Origin: Actinomycetota bacterium
GTDB lineage: Bacteria > Actinomycetota > Actinomycetes > Propionibacteriales > Propionibacteriaceae
Reading direction: 5' to 3'
NCBI GenBank assembly: GCA_016213595.1
Contig: JACRAA010000303.1
Location: 1 to 10,870 of the forward strand
Length of the DNA stretch: 10,870 nt
Shown here: positions 6,070 through 10,870 of the stretch, one piece after another
How positions within the stretch are numbered: position 1 is the first letter of the stretch
How the letters are laid out: each line of letters starts with the position of its first letter
The notes under the pieces: generated by a model
Seen by the model: the letters and a program-made list of their open reading frames with translations, nothing else
What the model was told of the DNA's origin: nothing
Database searches by the model: none
Position numbers and translations under genes: made by a program

Positions 6070-6093
6070 AGCGTATCGCGTCGGCGATAGGCT
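6070..6093. promoter_or_regulatory. Symmetric divergent promoter region of pepA and gcvT
   Basis: An inverted repeat (6071-6079 against 6084-6092, one mismatch in nine) places GATAGGCT reading right and GATACGCT reading left. TAGGCT at 6088-6093 is a plausible -10 for gcvT, and TACGCT at 6070-6075 on the minus strand a plausible -10 for pepA. The two face away from each other 12 bases apart, so their -35 regions would overlap the other promoter. It may equally be a regulator operator. Confidence 0.4.
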
Positions 6094-6143
6094 CTCGATG
6101 GCCCATCCGGACCCCCGACACGCCACAAAGGAGCGCCCTGCCG

Positions 6144-7241
6144 ATGACCGCGGACCAGCTCAGATCTGTCCTCCACGACCGCCACGAGGCCGCGGGGGCG
6201 AAGTTCGCGGAGTTCGGCGGGTGGCTCATGCCGCTGGAGTACGCCGGGGTGCTCGCCGAGCACACGGCGGTACGGGAGCGGGTGGGTCTGTTCGACGTGA
6301 GCCACCTCGGCAAGGCTCTCGTCTTGGGGCCCGGCGCTGCCGACTACCTCAACACGCGCCTGACGAACGACCTCTCCCGCATCGGCTCCGGACAGGCCCA
6401 GTACACGCTGCTGTGCGCCGAGGACGCCGGGACGGTCGACGACCTCATCGCGTACCGGCGCTCGGACGACGAGGTGTTCCTCATCCCCAACGCCTCGAAC
6501 ACCGCCGAGGTCGTGAAGCGGCTGTCCGACCACGCGCCCGACGGCGTCACCGTGACGAACCTGCATCGCGACTTCGCCGTCCTCGCCGTCCAGGGGCCGC
6601 TCTCGGACGAGCTGCTGGCATCGCTGGGGCTGCCCGTGGGCCACGACTACATGAGGTTCGCCGTCGCGACCTTGGGCGGCGTACAGCTGTCGGTCTGCCG
6701 CACCGGCTACACCGGTGAGCGCGGGTACGAGCTCGTGTGCCCGGCCGCCGACGCCGGCGCCGTCTGGGACGCGGTGGTGGCGGCGGGCGAGCCGTACGGA
6801 CTCGCGCTCTGCGGGCTCGGCGCGCGGGACACCCTGCGTACGGAGATGGGCTACCCGCTCCACGGCAACGACCTGTCGCGGGAGATCTCGCCGGTCGAGG
6901 CCGGGATCCTGTGGGCCGTCGGCTGGAAGAAGCCGGTCTTCGACGGGGCGCAGGCGTTGCGGGCCCAGAGGCTCGCTCCCCACCGCGTCCTGCGTGGTCT
7001 GTCCGCGACGGGCCGCGGCATCCCGAGGCACGGCATGGAGGTCGTCGACGCCGACGGCGAGCGTGTGGGGGAGGTGACCTCGGGGACCTTCTCCCCGACG
7101 CTGCGGCGCGGCATCGCCCTCGCCCTGGTCGAGCCGTCCGTCGTCGAGGGCGACCAGGTCGGCGTGGTCGTACGGTCCCGCACCGAGGCGTTCGACGTCG
7201 TGAAGCCGCCCTTCGTCACCCCCGGGGTGCGCGGCGCGTGA
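6144..7241 (+). CDS. gcvT: Aminomethyltransferase, glycine cleavage T protein
   Basis: GcvT transfers the aminomethyl carbon from lipoylated H protein to tetrahydrofolate, releasing ammonia. The product is 365 residues, normal length. It contains FGGWLMPLEY (24-33), GLFDVSHLGK (48-57), TNDL, the conserved GTVDDLI with Asp99/Asp100 (the catalytic Asp region), the RTGYTGERGYE motif (186-196), GARDTLRTEMGYPLHGND (226-243) and TSGTFSP (312-318) in the C-terminal domain. The ATG at 6144 is supported by AAAGGAG at 6127-6133, 10 bases upstream. It stands alone from gcvH and gcvP, as in M. tuberculosis, where gcvT is also near pepA. Its stop overlaps the next gene by GTGA. No glycine riboswitch-like structure is evident in the short upstream region. 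Confidence 0.95.
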   Translation: MTADQLRSVLHDRHEAAGAKFAEFGGWLMPLEYAGVLAEHTAVRERVGLFDVSHLGKALVLGPGAADYLNTRLTNDLSRIGSGQAQYTLLCAEDAGTVDDLIAYRRSDDEVFLIPNASNTAEVVKRLSDHAPDGVTVTNLHRDFAVLAVQGPLSDELLASLGLPVGHDYMRFAVATLGGVQLSVCRTGYTGERGYELVCPAADAGAVWDAVVAAGEPYGLALCGLGARDTLRTEMGYPLHGNDLSREISPVEAGILWAVGWKKPVFDGAQALRAQRLAPHRVLRGLSATGRGIPRHGMEVVDADGERVGEVTSGTFSPTLRRGIALALVEPSVVEGDQVGVVVRSRTEAFDVVKPPFVTPGVRGA

Positions 7242-7552
7242 CCAGGCTCGCCCGGGCCCGCATCCTGCACCTCGTCGTCCTCGTCGCAGGACTGGTCGCC
7301 TTCGGGTGGGCCCTGTTCGCCCCGGTCGCGACGGTCCGTTGCCACGACCAGGTGATGCGACCCGGCGACGTCTGCTCCTACGCGAGCCTCGACGGGACGA
7401 CGAAGGGTCGGACCCAGTCGTACGAGGAGCGCGTCGCCACGGAGAAGTCCGCGCGCCCTGTGGTCGGCGTGGTGGGCATTCTCGTGGCGGGTTTCGGCGG
7501 TTCCCTGCTGTGGTCCGCGACGAAGCGGGCGCGAGCGGGTCAGGCAGCCTGA
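7238..7552 (+). CDS. Small two-TM membrane protein with an extracytoplasmic Cys pair
   Basis: The product is 104 residues starting at a GTG that overlaps the gcvT stop (GTGA), so it is translationally coupled. A basic N-terminus (MTRLARAR) precedes TM1 (about 9-28); a loop of about 45 residues contains Cys35 and Cys46 in CHDQVMRPGDVC; TM2 (about 74-93) is followed by a basic tail (KRARAGQAA). The positive charges at both ends place the loop outside the cytoplasm, where the cysteines could form a disulfide. I know similar small actinobacterial membrane proteins with a C-x(n)-M-x-PGD-x-C loop but no function for them. Being coupled to gcvT does not imply a role in glycine cleavage. Confidence 0.75.
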   Translation: MTRLARARILHLVVLVAGLVAFGWALFAPVATVRCHDQVMRPGDVCSYASLDGTTKGRTQSYEERVATEKSARPVVGVVGILVAGFGGSLLWSATKRARAGQAA

Positions 7553-7573
7553 CGGCTCACTCGGTGGGGGCAT

Positions 7574-7590
7574 CCCTCACTGGGTGAGGG
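7574..7590. terminator. Short hairpin between convergent genes
   Basis: CCCTCAC (7574-7580) and GTGAGGG (7584-7590) form a 7-bp stem with a 3-base loop. It overlaps the stop of the 65-residue gene (7577) and lies just beyond the stop of the two-TM gene (7552). It could be a weak bidirectional terminator; there is no T tract. Confidence 0.3.
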
Positions 7591-7774
7591 GCATCGGCCC
7601 GTACACCGGGCGACCTTCGTGGTACAGGCTCACCGACGTCACGCCACGCTCCAGCAGGTCCTCGTACGCCTCGGTCAGCCATGCCTCGGCATCCGCCTGC
7701 GTGGGGAACGGCCCGCCGACGCCCGGGCCGTCCATCGCCTGGTCGCCGTCGCGCCACGTGAACCCGAAGTACAC
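7577..7774 (-). CDS. Small conserved protein of unknown function (65 aa)
   Basis: The product is 65 residues. The sequence MYFGFTWRDGDQAMDGPGVG leads into FPTQADAEAWLTEAYEDLLERGVTSVSL and ends YHEGRPVYGPMPL. The predicted layout is a strand, a loop, an amphipathic helix (26-43) and two strands, a compact single domain with no signal peptide. The open frame extends upstream to 8005, but that part is antisense or overlaps DUF3043. The GTG at 7774 is chosen because GAGGG lies 6 bases upstream and it starts 8 bases after the DUF3043 stop. It probably forms an operon with DUF3043. I recall similar small proteins ending VYGPMxL next to DUF3043 genes in actinobacteria; no function is known to me. 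Confidence 0.75.
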   Translation of the reverse strand: MYFGFTWRDGDQAMDGPGVGGPFPTQADAEAWLTEAYEDLLERGVTSVSLYHEGRPVYGPMPLTQ

Positions 7775-7782
7775 GACGGCCC

Positions 7783-8346
7783 TCAGAGCTTCGTCCCGCG
7801 CTTCACGCGCGGAGCGGGAGAGCGCCAGGGCCGGATCGACAGCGCGCGGTTGACGGCGAGCATGAACAGGCCCCGCGTCGAGGCGTTCGGCACCTTCGTG
7901 GCGAGCAGCTTCTTGTAGCCCCGCCACATCACGTACAGATCGGCCACGGCGACGATGAGCAGCGCCCACACGACGAAGACGGAGATCTCGACGAGCAGCG
8001 GCCACCGCGTCCCCAGGAGGCTCACCGCGAGCACGACGATCCAGGCGGGGAGCAGGATCTCCGTCACGTTGAACCGCGCGTCGATGTAGTCGCGCAGCAG
8101 GGCGCGCTCGGGCAGGTTGTCCTGCGCCTCCATGGCCCTGACCTGGCCGGCGCGTCGAGCCGCACGGTCCCGCTCGCGCTCCTGCTTCTTGGTGAGCACC
8201 GGGTTGACACGCTGGCGGCGTGCCGCCTCCGCCTGCCGACGGGTGGGTGTCGGCGCGCCCTTGCCCTTGCTGCGGTCGCTCGGCGCAGGGCCCGACGCGC
8301 CAGGCGTCGGCTTCTCCTGCGGGTCGTACGGGCGGAACACTCCCAC
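7783..8346 (-). CDS. DUF3043-type two-TM membrane protein
   Basis: The product is 187 residues. The N-terminal part (1-75) is Pro/Lys/Arg-rich and probably unstructured, with TPTRRQAEAARRQRVNP and LTKKQERERDRAARR. Next comes LPERALLRDYIDARFNVTEILLP, TM1 (about 96-112), a short loop (GTRWPLLVE), TM2 (about 116-138), and a basic tail with WRGYKKLL and ALSIRPWR. This layout matches the actinobacterial DUF3043 family, of unknown function. The GTG at 8346 is chosen because AAGGA lies 5 bases upstream; the frame continues to 9219 only as antisense of the glycerate-kinase-like gene. A TACGAT -10 at 8381-8386 would give a leader of about 28 bases. It lies upstream of and close to the 65-residue gene. 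Confidence 0.85.
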   Translation of the reverse strand: MGVFRPYDPQEKPTPGASGPAPSDRSKGKGAPTPTRRQAEAARRQRVNPVLTKKQERERDRAARRAGQVRAMEAQDNLPERALLRDYIDARFNVTEILLPAWIVVLAVSLLGTRWPLLVEISVFVVWALLIVAVADLYVMWRGYKKLLATKVPNASTRGLFMLAVNRALSIRPWRSPAPRVKRGTKL

Positions 8347-8380
8347 GGTCGTCCTTGCTCCTCGGTGCGGATTCCCGCGC

Positions 8381-8386
8381 ATCGTA
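8381..8386 (-). promoter_or_regulatory. Candidate -10 of the DUF3043 operon
   Basis: TACGAT on the minus strand, about 35 bases upstream of the GTG at 8346, of TAnnnT form. No clear -35. Confidence 0.35.
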
Positions 8387-8420
8387 CCTGTCCAGGGATC
8401 GGGGCGGCGACGGCGAGGTC

Positions 8421-8480
8421 TGTTCGCGTACCCGTCCGGGGGGTCGGCTCGCCTACGCCCGAGAGGCCTGCTCGCGTACG
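8421..8480 (+). repeat. Three imperfect 12-base direct repeats
   Basis: TGTTCGCGTACC (8421-8432), GGCTCGCCTACG (8446-8457) and TGCTCGCGTACG (8469-8480) are spaced 25 and 23 bases apart, about two helical turns. They lie just upstream of the glycerate-kinase-like start, the last overlapping its possible -10. They may be binding sites for a regulator of one or both divergent genes, or chance similarity in GC-rich DNA. Confidence 0.35.
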
Positions 8481-8482
8481 CT
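8477..8482 (+). promoter_or_regulatory. Candidate -10 of the glycerate-kinase-like gene
   Basis: TACGCT is followed by nine bases (CCCACCACG) and then the ATG at 8492. No Shine-Dalgarno sequence is present, so the mRNA is probably leaderless or nearly so. Confidence 0.4.
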
Positions 8483-8491
8483 CCCACCACG

Positions 8492-9346
8492 ATGCGCGTA
8501 CTCATCCTCTCCGCCGGGCTGGCGGACCTCCGCCCGGGGGCAGCCGGCGCCCTCGTCGGCCGGGCCTGGGCGGAGCTCGGCCACCAGGTCGCCGTCGTAC
8601 CGCTAGGGACCGGTGGGGACGCGCTGGCGGACGCGGTGTCCGAGATCCCCGGTGTCGCGTTCCTGCGACCCGAGGCGGGGGAGTCGAGCGCGGCGCTCGG
8701 TCGTGAGCTGCGCGAGTCGCTGGCCTCCCGCACGATCCTCGTCGACCTCACGGGCGACTGTCCGGACGACGCCGGCGAGGGGCTCCTCGCGGAGATGGAC
8801 GGGACCGTCATCCTGCCCGGCCACTCGCTCGTCGCCGTGGTGCGCGAGGACGAGCTCGAGGCCCCTCTGCTGGGCGTGCGAGGAGTGGCTGCCCGCCGCG
8901 CGTACGCCTCCGGCGGCGCTGACATCGGAGCCGCCCTCGCCGGGGACGCGGCCCTGTCCCGGCTGGCGTCGGCCGTCGGGATGCCCGACCCGCCGCCCGG
9001 AGCGGGAGCCGGCAACGGCCTGGCCCTCGCCGTCCTCGCCCTGGGAGGGGTCGTCCGGACCGGTCCCGCCGCTGTGGGCGACCTGCTGGGTGTGAAGGCC
9101 ACGCTGGCGGCGGCCGACCTCGTCGTCCTCGTCACGCCCGCCCTCGACTTCGGGGGAGCAGGGATCGAGGAGCTGCGCGCAGCGGCAGGCTGGGCGCAGC
9201 ACGCCCTCCTGCCCTGCATCGCCCTCGCCGGCCGGGTGCAGATCTCGAGCCGGGAGCTGCGGACGTTCGGCGTGGAGTCCGCCTACCAGCTCGCCGCCGA
9301 CCCGGCAGGCGAGGCGTCGCGCGTCGCCCGGACCTGGAGCTGGTGA
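8492..9346 (+). CDS. Glycerate kinase-like protein lacking canonical motifs
   Basis: The product is 284 residues; typical glycerate kinases of this fold have about 370. The frame of the family can be followed: MRVLILSAGLADLRPG at the start, VAVVPLGTGGDAL (family ADGGEGT), ILVDLTGDCPDDAGEGLL (family GIGGSATNDGG), GAGAGNGLALAVLALGG (family PGAGAAGGLG) and AADLVVLVTPALDF (family AADLVxTGEGxxD). The glycine-rich and acidic residues expected for substrate and ATP binding are largely replaced, and the first DSFKGT motif is absent. It corresponds in position and character to Rv2205c. It may be an inactive or repurposed member. The ATG at 8492 is chosen as the first residue of the conserved fold; the frame runs upstream to 8117 only as antisense of DUF3043. 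It lies upstream of the ErpA-type gene with an 88-base gap. Confidence 0.75.
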   Translation: MRVLILSAGLADLRPGAAGALVGRAWAELGHQVAVVPLGTGGDALADAVSEIPGVAFLRPEAGESSAALGRELRESLASRTILVDLTGDCPDDAGEGLLAEMDGTVILPGHSLVAVVREDELEAPLLGVRGVAARRAYASGGADIGAALAGDAALSRLASAVGMPDPPPGAGAGNGLALAVLALGGVVRTGPAAVGDLLGVKATLAAADLVVLVTPALDFGGAGIEELRAAAGWAQHALLPCIALAGRVQISSRELRTFGVESAYQLAADPAGEASRVARTWSW

Positions 9347-9386
9347 CCGCCGGCCGGTCTGGTGGTTTCGCCTTCAACTCTTCACG

Positions 9387-9392
9387 TAGACT
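9387..9392 (+). promoter_or_regulatory. Candidate -10 of the ErpA-type gene
   Basis: TAGACT is followed by a predicted start near 9400 and a leader of about 35 bases containing GGAGGGG. It separates this gene from the glycerate-kinase-like gene. No strong -35. Confidence 0.4.
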
Positions 9393-9434
9393 GTGGCGAC
9401 TGGACCCGAAAGACCTTCTCGGAGGGGAAACGAT

Positions 9435-9785
9435 ATGACTGACACCGTTACGACCACGACGCAGGGCGTCATCCTGACAGACATCGCCGCGGACAAGGTC
9501 AAGTCCCTGATGGCGAACGAGGGCCGCGACGACCTCGTACTGCGCATCGCCGTACAGCCCGGTGGCTGCTCCGGGCTGCGCTACCAGCTCGAGCTCGACG
9601 ACCGCTCGTTCGACGGAGACGTGGTCTCGGAGTTCGGCGGGGTCAAGGTGGCGGTCGACAAGATGAGCGCCCCGTACCTCAGTGGCGCGCAGATCGACTT
9701 CGCCGACACCATCTCGCAGCAGGGCTTCACGATCGACAACCCCAACGCCCAGAACTCCTGTGCCTGCGGGGACTCCTTCCACTGA
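9435..9785 (+). CDS. erpA: A-type iron-sulfur cluster carrier/insertion protein (ErpA/IscA family)
   Basis: This is a cytoplasmic carrier that receives Fe-S clusters from the assembly scaffold and inserts them into target enzymes. The product is 116 residues with the HesB/IscA fold and the three cluster-binding cysteines, Cys45 (QPGGCSGLRY), Cys109 and Cys111 (NSCACGDSF at the C-terminus), plus the family phrase DNPNAQNSCACG. The ATG at 9435 has an excellent GGAGGGG at 9421-9427, 7 bases upstream; an upstream start at 9393 would add 14 residues including the ribosome-binding region and is rejected. It corresponds to Rv2204c in M. tuberculosis. It is followed by two hairpins and then ctaC. LipA and respiratory Fe-S enzymes are plausible clients. 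Confidence 0.93.
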   Translation: MTDTVTTTTQGVILTDIAADKVKSLMANEGRDDLVLRIAVQPGGCSGLRYQLELDDRSFDGDVVSEFGGVKVAVDKMSAPYLSGAQIDFADTISQQGFTIDNPNAQNSCACGDSFH

Positions 9786-9792
9786 CGCACAC

Positions 9793-9811
9793 CGCGGGTC
9801 GCGGACCCGCG
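9793..9811 (+). terminator. Hairpin downstream of the ErpA-type gene
   Basis: CGCGGGTC (9793-9800) and GACCCGCG (9804-9811) form a perfect 8-bp stem with a 3-base loop. It starts 8 bases after the stop and is followed by CTTATACC rather than a T tract. Probably a terminator. Confidence 0.55.
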
Positions 9812-9820
9812 CTTATACCA

Positions 9821-9855
9821 AACCACCTCCCGTGACTCGTCATCGGGGGGTGGTT
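9821..9855 (+). terminator. Second, longer hairpin before ctaC
   Basis: Arms AACCACCTCCC (9821-9831) and GGGGGGTGGTT (9845-9855) pair over 11 positions with one G-U, and the loop holds a further TGAC/GTCA 4-bp stem. It lies 10 bases after the first hairpin and 7 bases before the ctaC -10-like TAGGCT. It may back up termination or act as a ctaC control site. Confidence 0.45.
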
Positions 9856-9861
9856 GTGCGT

Positions 9862-9867
9862 TAGGCT
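9862..9867 (+). promoter_or_regulatory. Candidate -10 of ctaC
   Basis: TAGGCT, about 54 bases upstream of the GTG at 9921, leaving a leader of about 45 bases with GGAAGGA. Same hexamer as upstream of gcvT and E2. Confidence 0.4.
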
Positions 9868-9920
9868 CTGGGTCATCGAGCGTGGACGCCGGCGTGCGTT
9901 CCGGTATGGAAGGACGACGC

Positions 9921-10763
9921 GTGCATCGTGCTCTGACTCCCCGCAGGATAGCGGCGGGAGCCGCCGTCCTGCTGCTGACAGCCGGCTGCAGCCAGGACAC
10001 GGCAGCGCAGTGGGGCCGATGGGGGATGCCGGTGGGCATCAGCCAGCAGTCGAACCACATCGGCTCGCTGTGGAGCGGAGCCTGGACCGCGAGCATGGTC
10101 GTCGGCCTCATCGTGTGGGGCCTCATCGGCTACTCGGCGCTGCGGTTCCGGCGCAAGCACCACGACGAGCGCCCGAAGCAGAACCGCTACAACGTCCCGC
10201 TCGAGATCATGTACACGATGCTGCCGTTCCTCATCATCGGCGTGCTGTTCCTCTACACCGTCCGCACCCAGGACAAGGTGATGGCGCAGACCGACAAGCC
10301 CGACCACACGATCATGGCGATCGGGCAGAAGTGGTCGTGGACGTTCAACTACTACGAGCAGGGCACGTCCCAGGTGGGGGCCGTCATCCACAACGCGGGG
10401 ACGATCGAGAGCTACCCGGACCTGTACCTCCCGGTCAACCAGAAGATCCTGTTCAAGATCGAGTCGGACGACGTCGACCACTCGTTTTGGATCCCCGAGT
10501 TCTATATGAAGATGGACGCGATCCCCGGCCGGACGAACACGTTCGAGGTGACGCCGACGAGGACGGGCACCTACCTCGGGAAGTGCGCGGAGCTCTGCGG
10601 GGCGTACCACTCCCAGATGCTGTTCAACGTCCACGTCGTCACGCTGCCGGAGTACTACTCCTACCTCAACGACCTCAAGGCCAAGGGCCAGACGGGTGAG
10701 ATCGCTGTGAACCCGCAGACCACGGTCGTGCCCGTCCCGAGCGCGAAGGAGACCACGAAGTGA
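9921..10763 (+). CDS. ctaC: Cytochrome c oxidase subunit II (CtaC)
   Basis: This is the CuA subunit of the aa3-type terminal oxidase; it accepts electrons from cytochrome c and passes them to subunit I. The product is 280 residues. It has a lipoprotein-type signal (MHRALTPRRIAAGAAVLLL, then TAG and Cys23), two membrane helices (about 56-74 and 100-115), then the extracytoplasmic cupredoxin domain with QKWSWTFNYY (136-145). CuA ligands are His187 (DDVDHSFWIPEF), Cys222, Glu224 and Cys226 (KCAELCGAYH), His230 and Met233. The GTG at 9921 is chosen over starts at 9882 and 9906 because GGAAGGA (9908-9914) lies 6 bases upstream and this start gives a normal signal peptide. Its stop overlaps ctaD by GTGA, so the two are co-translated. 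Confidence 0.95.
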   Translation: MHRALTPRRIAAGAAVLLLTAGCSQDTAAQWGRWGMPVGISQQSNHIGSLWSGAWTASMVVGLIVWGLIGYSALRFRRKHHDERPKQNRYNVPLEIMYTMLPFLIIGVLFLYTVRTQDKVMAQTDKPDHTIMAIGQKWSWTFNYYEQGTSQVGAVIHNAGTIESYPDLYLPVNQKILFKIESDDVDHSFWIPEFYMKMDAIPGRTNTFEVTPTRTGTYLGKCAELCGAYHSQMLFNVHVVTLPEYYSYLNDLKAKGQTGEIAVNPQTTVVPVPSAKETTK

Positions 10764-10870
10764 GTGCCGTCACCGACCGGGTCGCGCTGCCCGAGACCAG
10801 GCCCGCTGTCAGGAACGACACCTGGGGCCGTCGCTTCTACCGCGTGATGACGACGACCGACCACAAGGTC
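10760..10870 (+). CDS. ctaD: Cytochrome c oxidase subunit I (CtaD), 5' part only
   Basis: The first 37 residues are visible, beginning at the GTG that overlaps the ctaC stop by four bases; AAGGAG lies 8 bases upstream. The visible end, RRFYRVMTTTDHKV, matches the conserved N-terminus of actinobacterial heme-copper oxidase subunit I (TTTDHKxIG) just before the first membrane helix. The gene is cut by the window edge, so heme and CuB ligands cannot be checked. The order ctaC-ctaD supports an aa3 oxidase operon. Confidence 0.9.
   Translation, partial: MSAVTDRVALPETRPAVRNDTWGRRFYRVMTTTDHKV

Noticed and set aside
6027..6143. Glycine riboswitch upstream of gcvT
   Set aside because: The leader after the likely -10 is only about 43 bases, too short for the known aptamers, and shows no such pattern.
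6027..7031. Long N-terminal extension of pepA on the minus strand (335 codons, open frame)
   Set aside because: It is antisense to gcvT, whose product matches its family along its whole length. M17 peptidases have no such extension and the pepA homology starts near 6026.
8347..9219. Upstream extension of the DUF3043 frame
   Set aside because: It lies antisense to the glycerate-kinase-like gene, is Ser/Pro/Arg-rich, and a good ribosome-binding site marks the GTG at 8346.
9854..10699. Second plus-strand frame and a minus-strand frame (9873-10634) over ctaC
   Set aside because: Out-of-frame shadows; ctaC has complete CuA ligands and a lipoprotein signal in its own frame.

Overview
This is a high-GC stretch (roughly 70% G+C by eye) from an actinobacterial chromosome. 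The taxonomic reading rests on several things: abundant GTG starts, TAnnnT-type -10 elements, a CtaC lipoprotein followed by CtaD, a DUF3043-type membrane protein, and a neighbourhood of lipB, E2, pepA, gcvT, glycerate-kinase-like, erpA-type and ctaC genes that resembles the Rv2200c-Rv2217 region of Mycobacterium tuberculosis. Genus cannot be fixed from the sequence; a Propionibacteriales/Nocardioidaceae-type organism is a guess.

Layout. Positions 1-100 are atypical (52 of 100 bases are G/C, and Tyr is written TAT) and abut a cpaB/rcpC-like Flp pilus gene that breaks off in mid-domain (97-528, minus). Two near-identical Flp pilin genes follow (684-893 and 1178-1384, minus). Each has its own upstream box and downstream hairpin, so a whole transcription unit is tandemly duplicated. 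Next comes a lipoate/2-oxo-acid block on the minus strand: sucB/dlaT-type E2 (2241-4121) overlapping lipB (1550-2269). A small conserved plus-strand gene (4199-4522) is divergent from E2 and converges on pepA (4542-6026, minus). pepA is divergent from gcvT (6144-7241, plus), which is translationally coupled to a two-TM protein (7238-7552). A minus-strand pair follows: DUF3043 protein (7783-8346) and a 65-residue protein (7577-7774). The right end is plus strand: glycerate-kinase-like protein (8492-9346), ErpA-type Fe-S carrier (9435-9785), ctaC (9921-10763) and the start of ctaD (10760-10870, cut by the window).

How the genes fit together. E2 needs lipoyl groups and LipB supplies the octanoyl precursor. 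GcvT belongs to the glycine cleavage system, whose H protein is also lipoylated. The ErpA-type protein delivers Fe-S clusters to enzymes that can include LipA and respiratory complexes. CtaC/CtaD form the core of the aa3 oxidase. The window is therefore mostly core lipoate/respiration housekeeping, with an accessory tad/flp pilus segment lying directly downstream of lipB, where lipA is often found.

I see no CRISPR array, RNA gene, intact mobile element or obvious new multi-gene defence or biosynthetic system. The points most worth a second look are: a localized, repeat-associated rewrite of a nearly invariant LipB segment next to the catalytic lysine; the chimeric 5' end; the tandem pilin units with a conserved upstream box; two divergent promoters with back-to-back -10 elements; a glycerate-kinase-like protein lacking the family's usual motifs; and marked enrichment of GTAC that seems to dictate use of the otherwise rare Val codon GTA.
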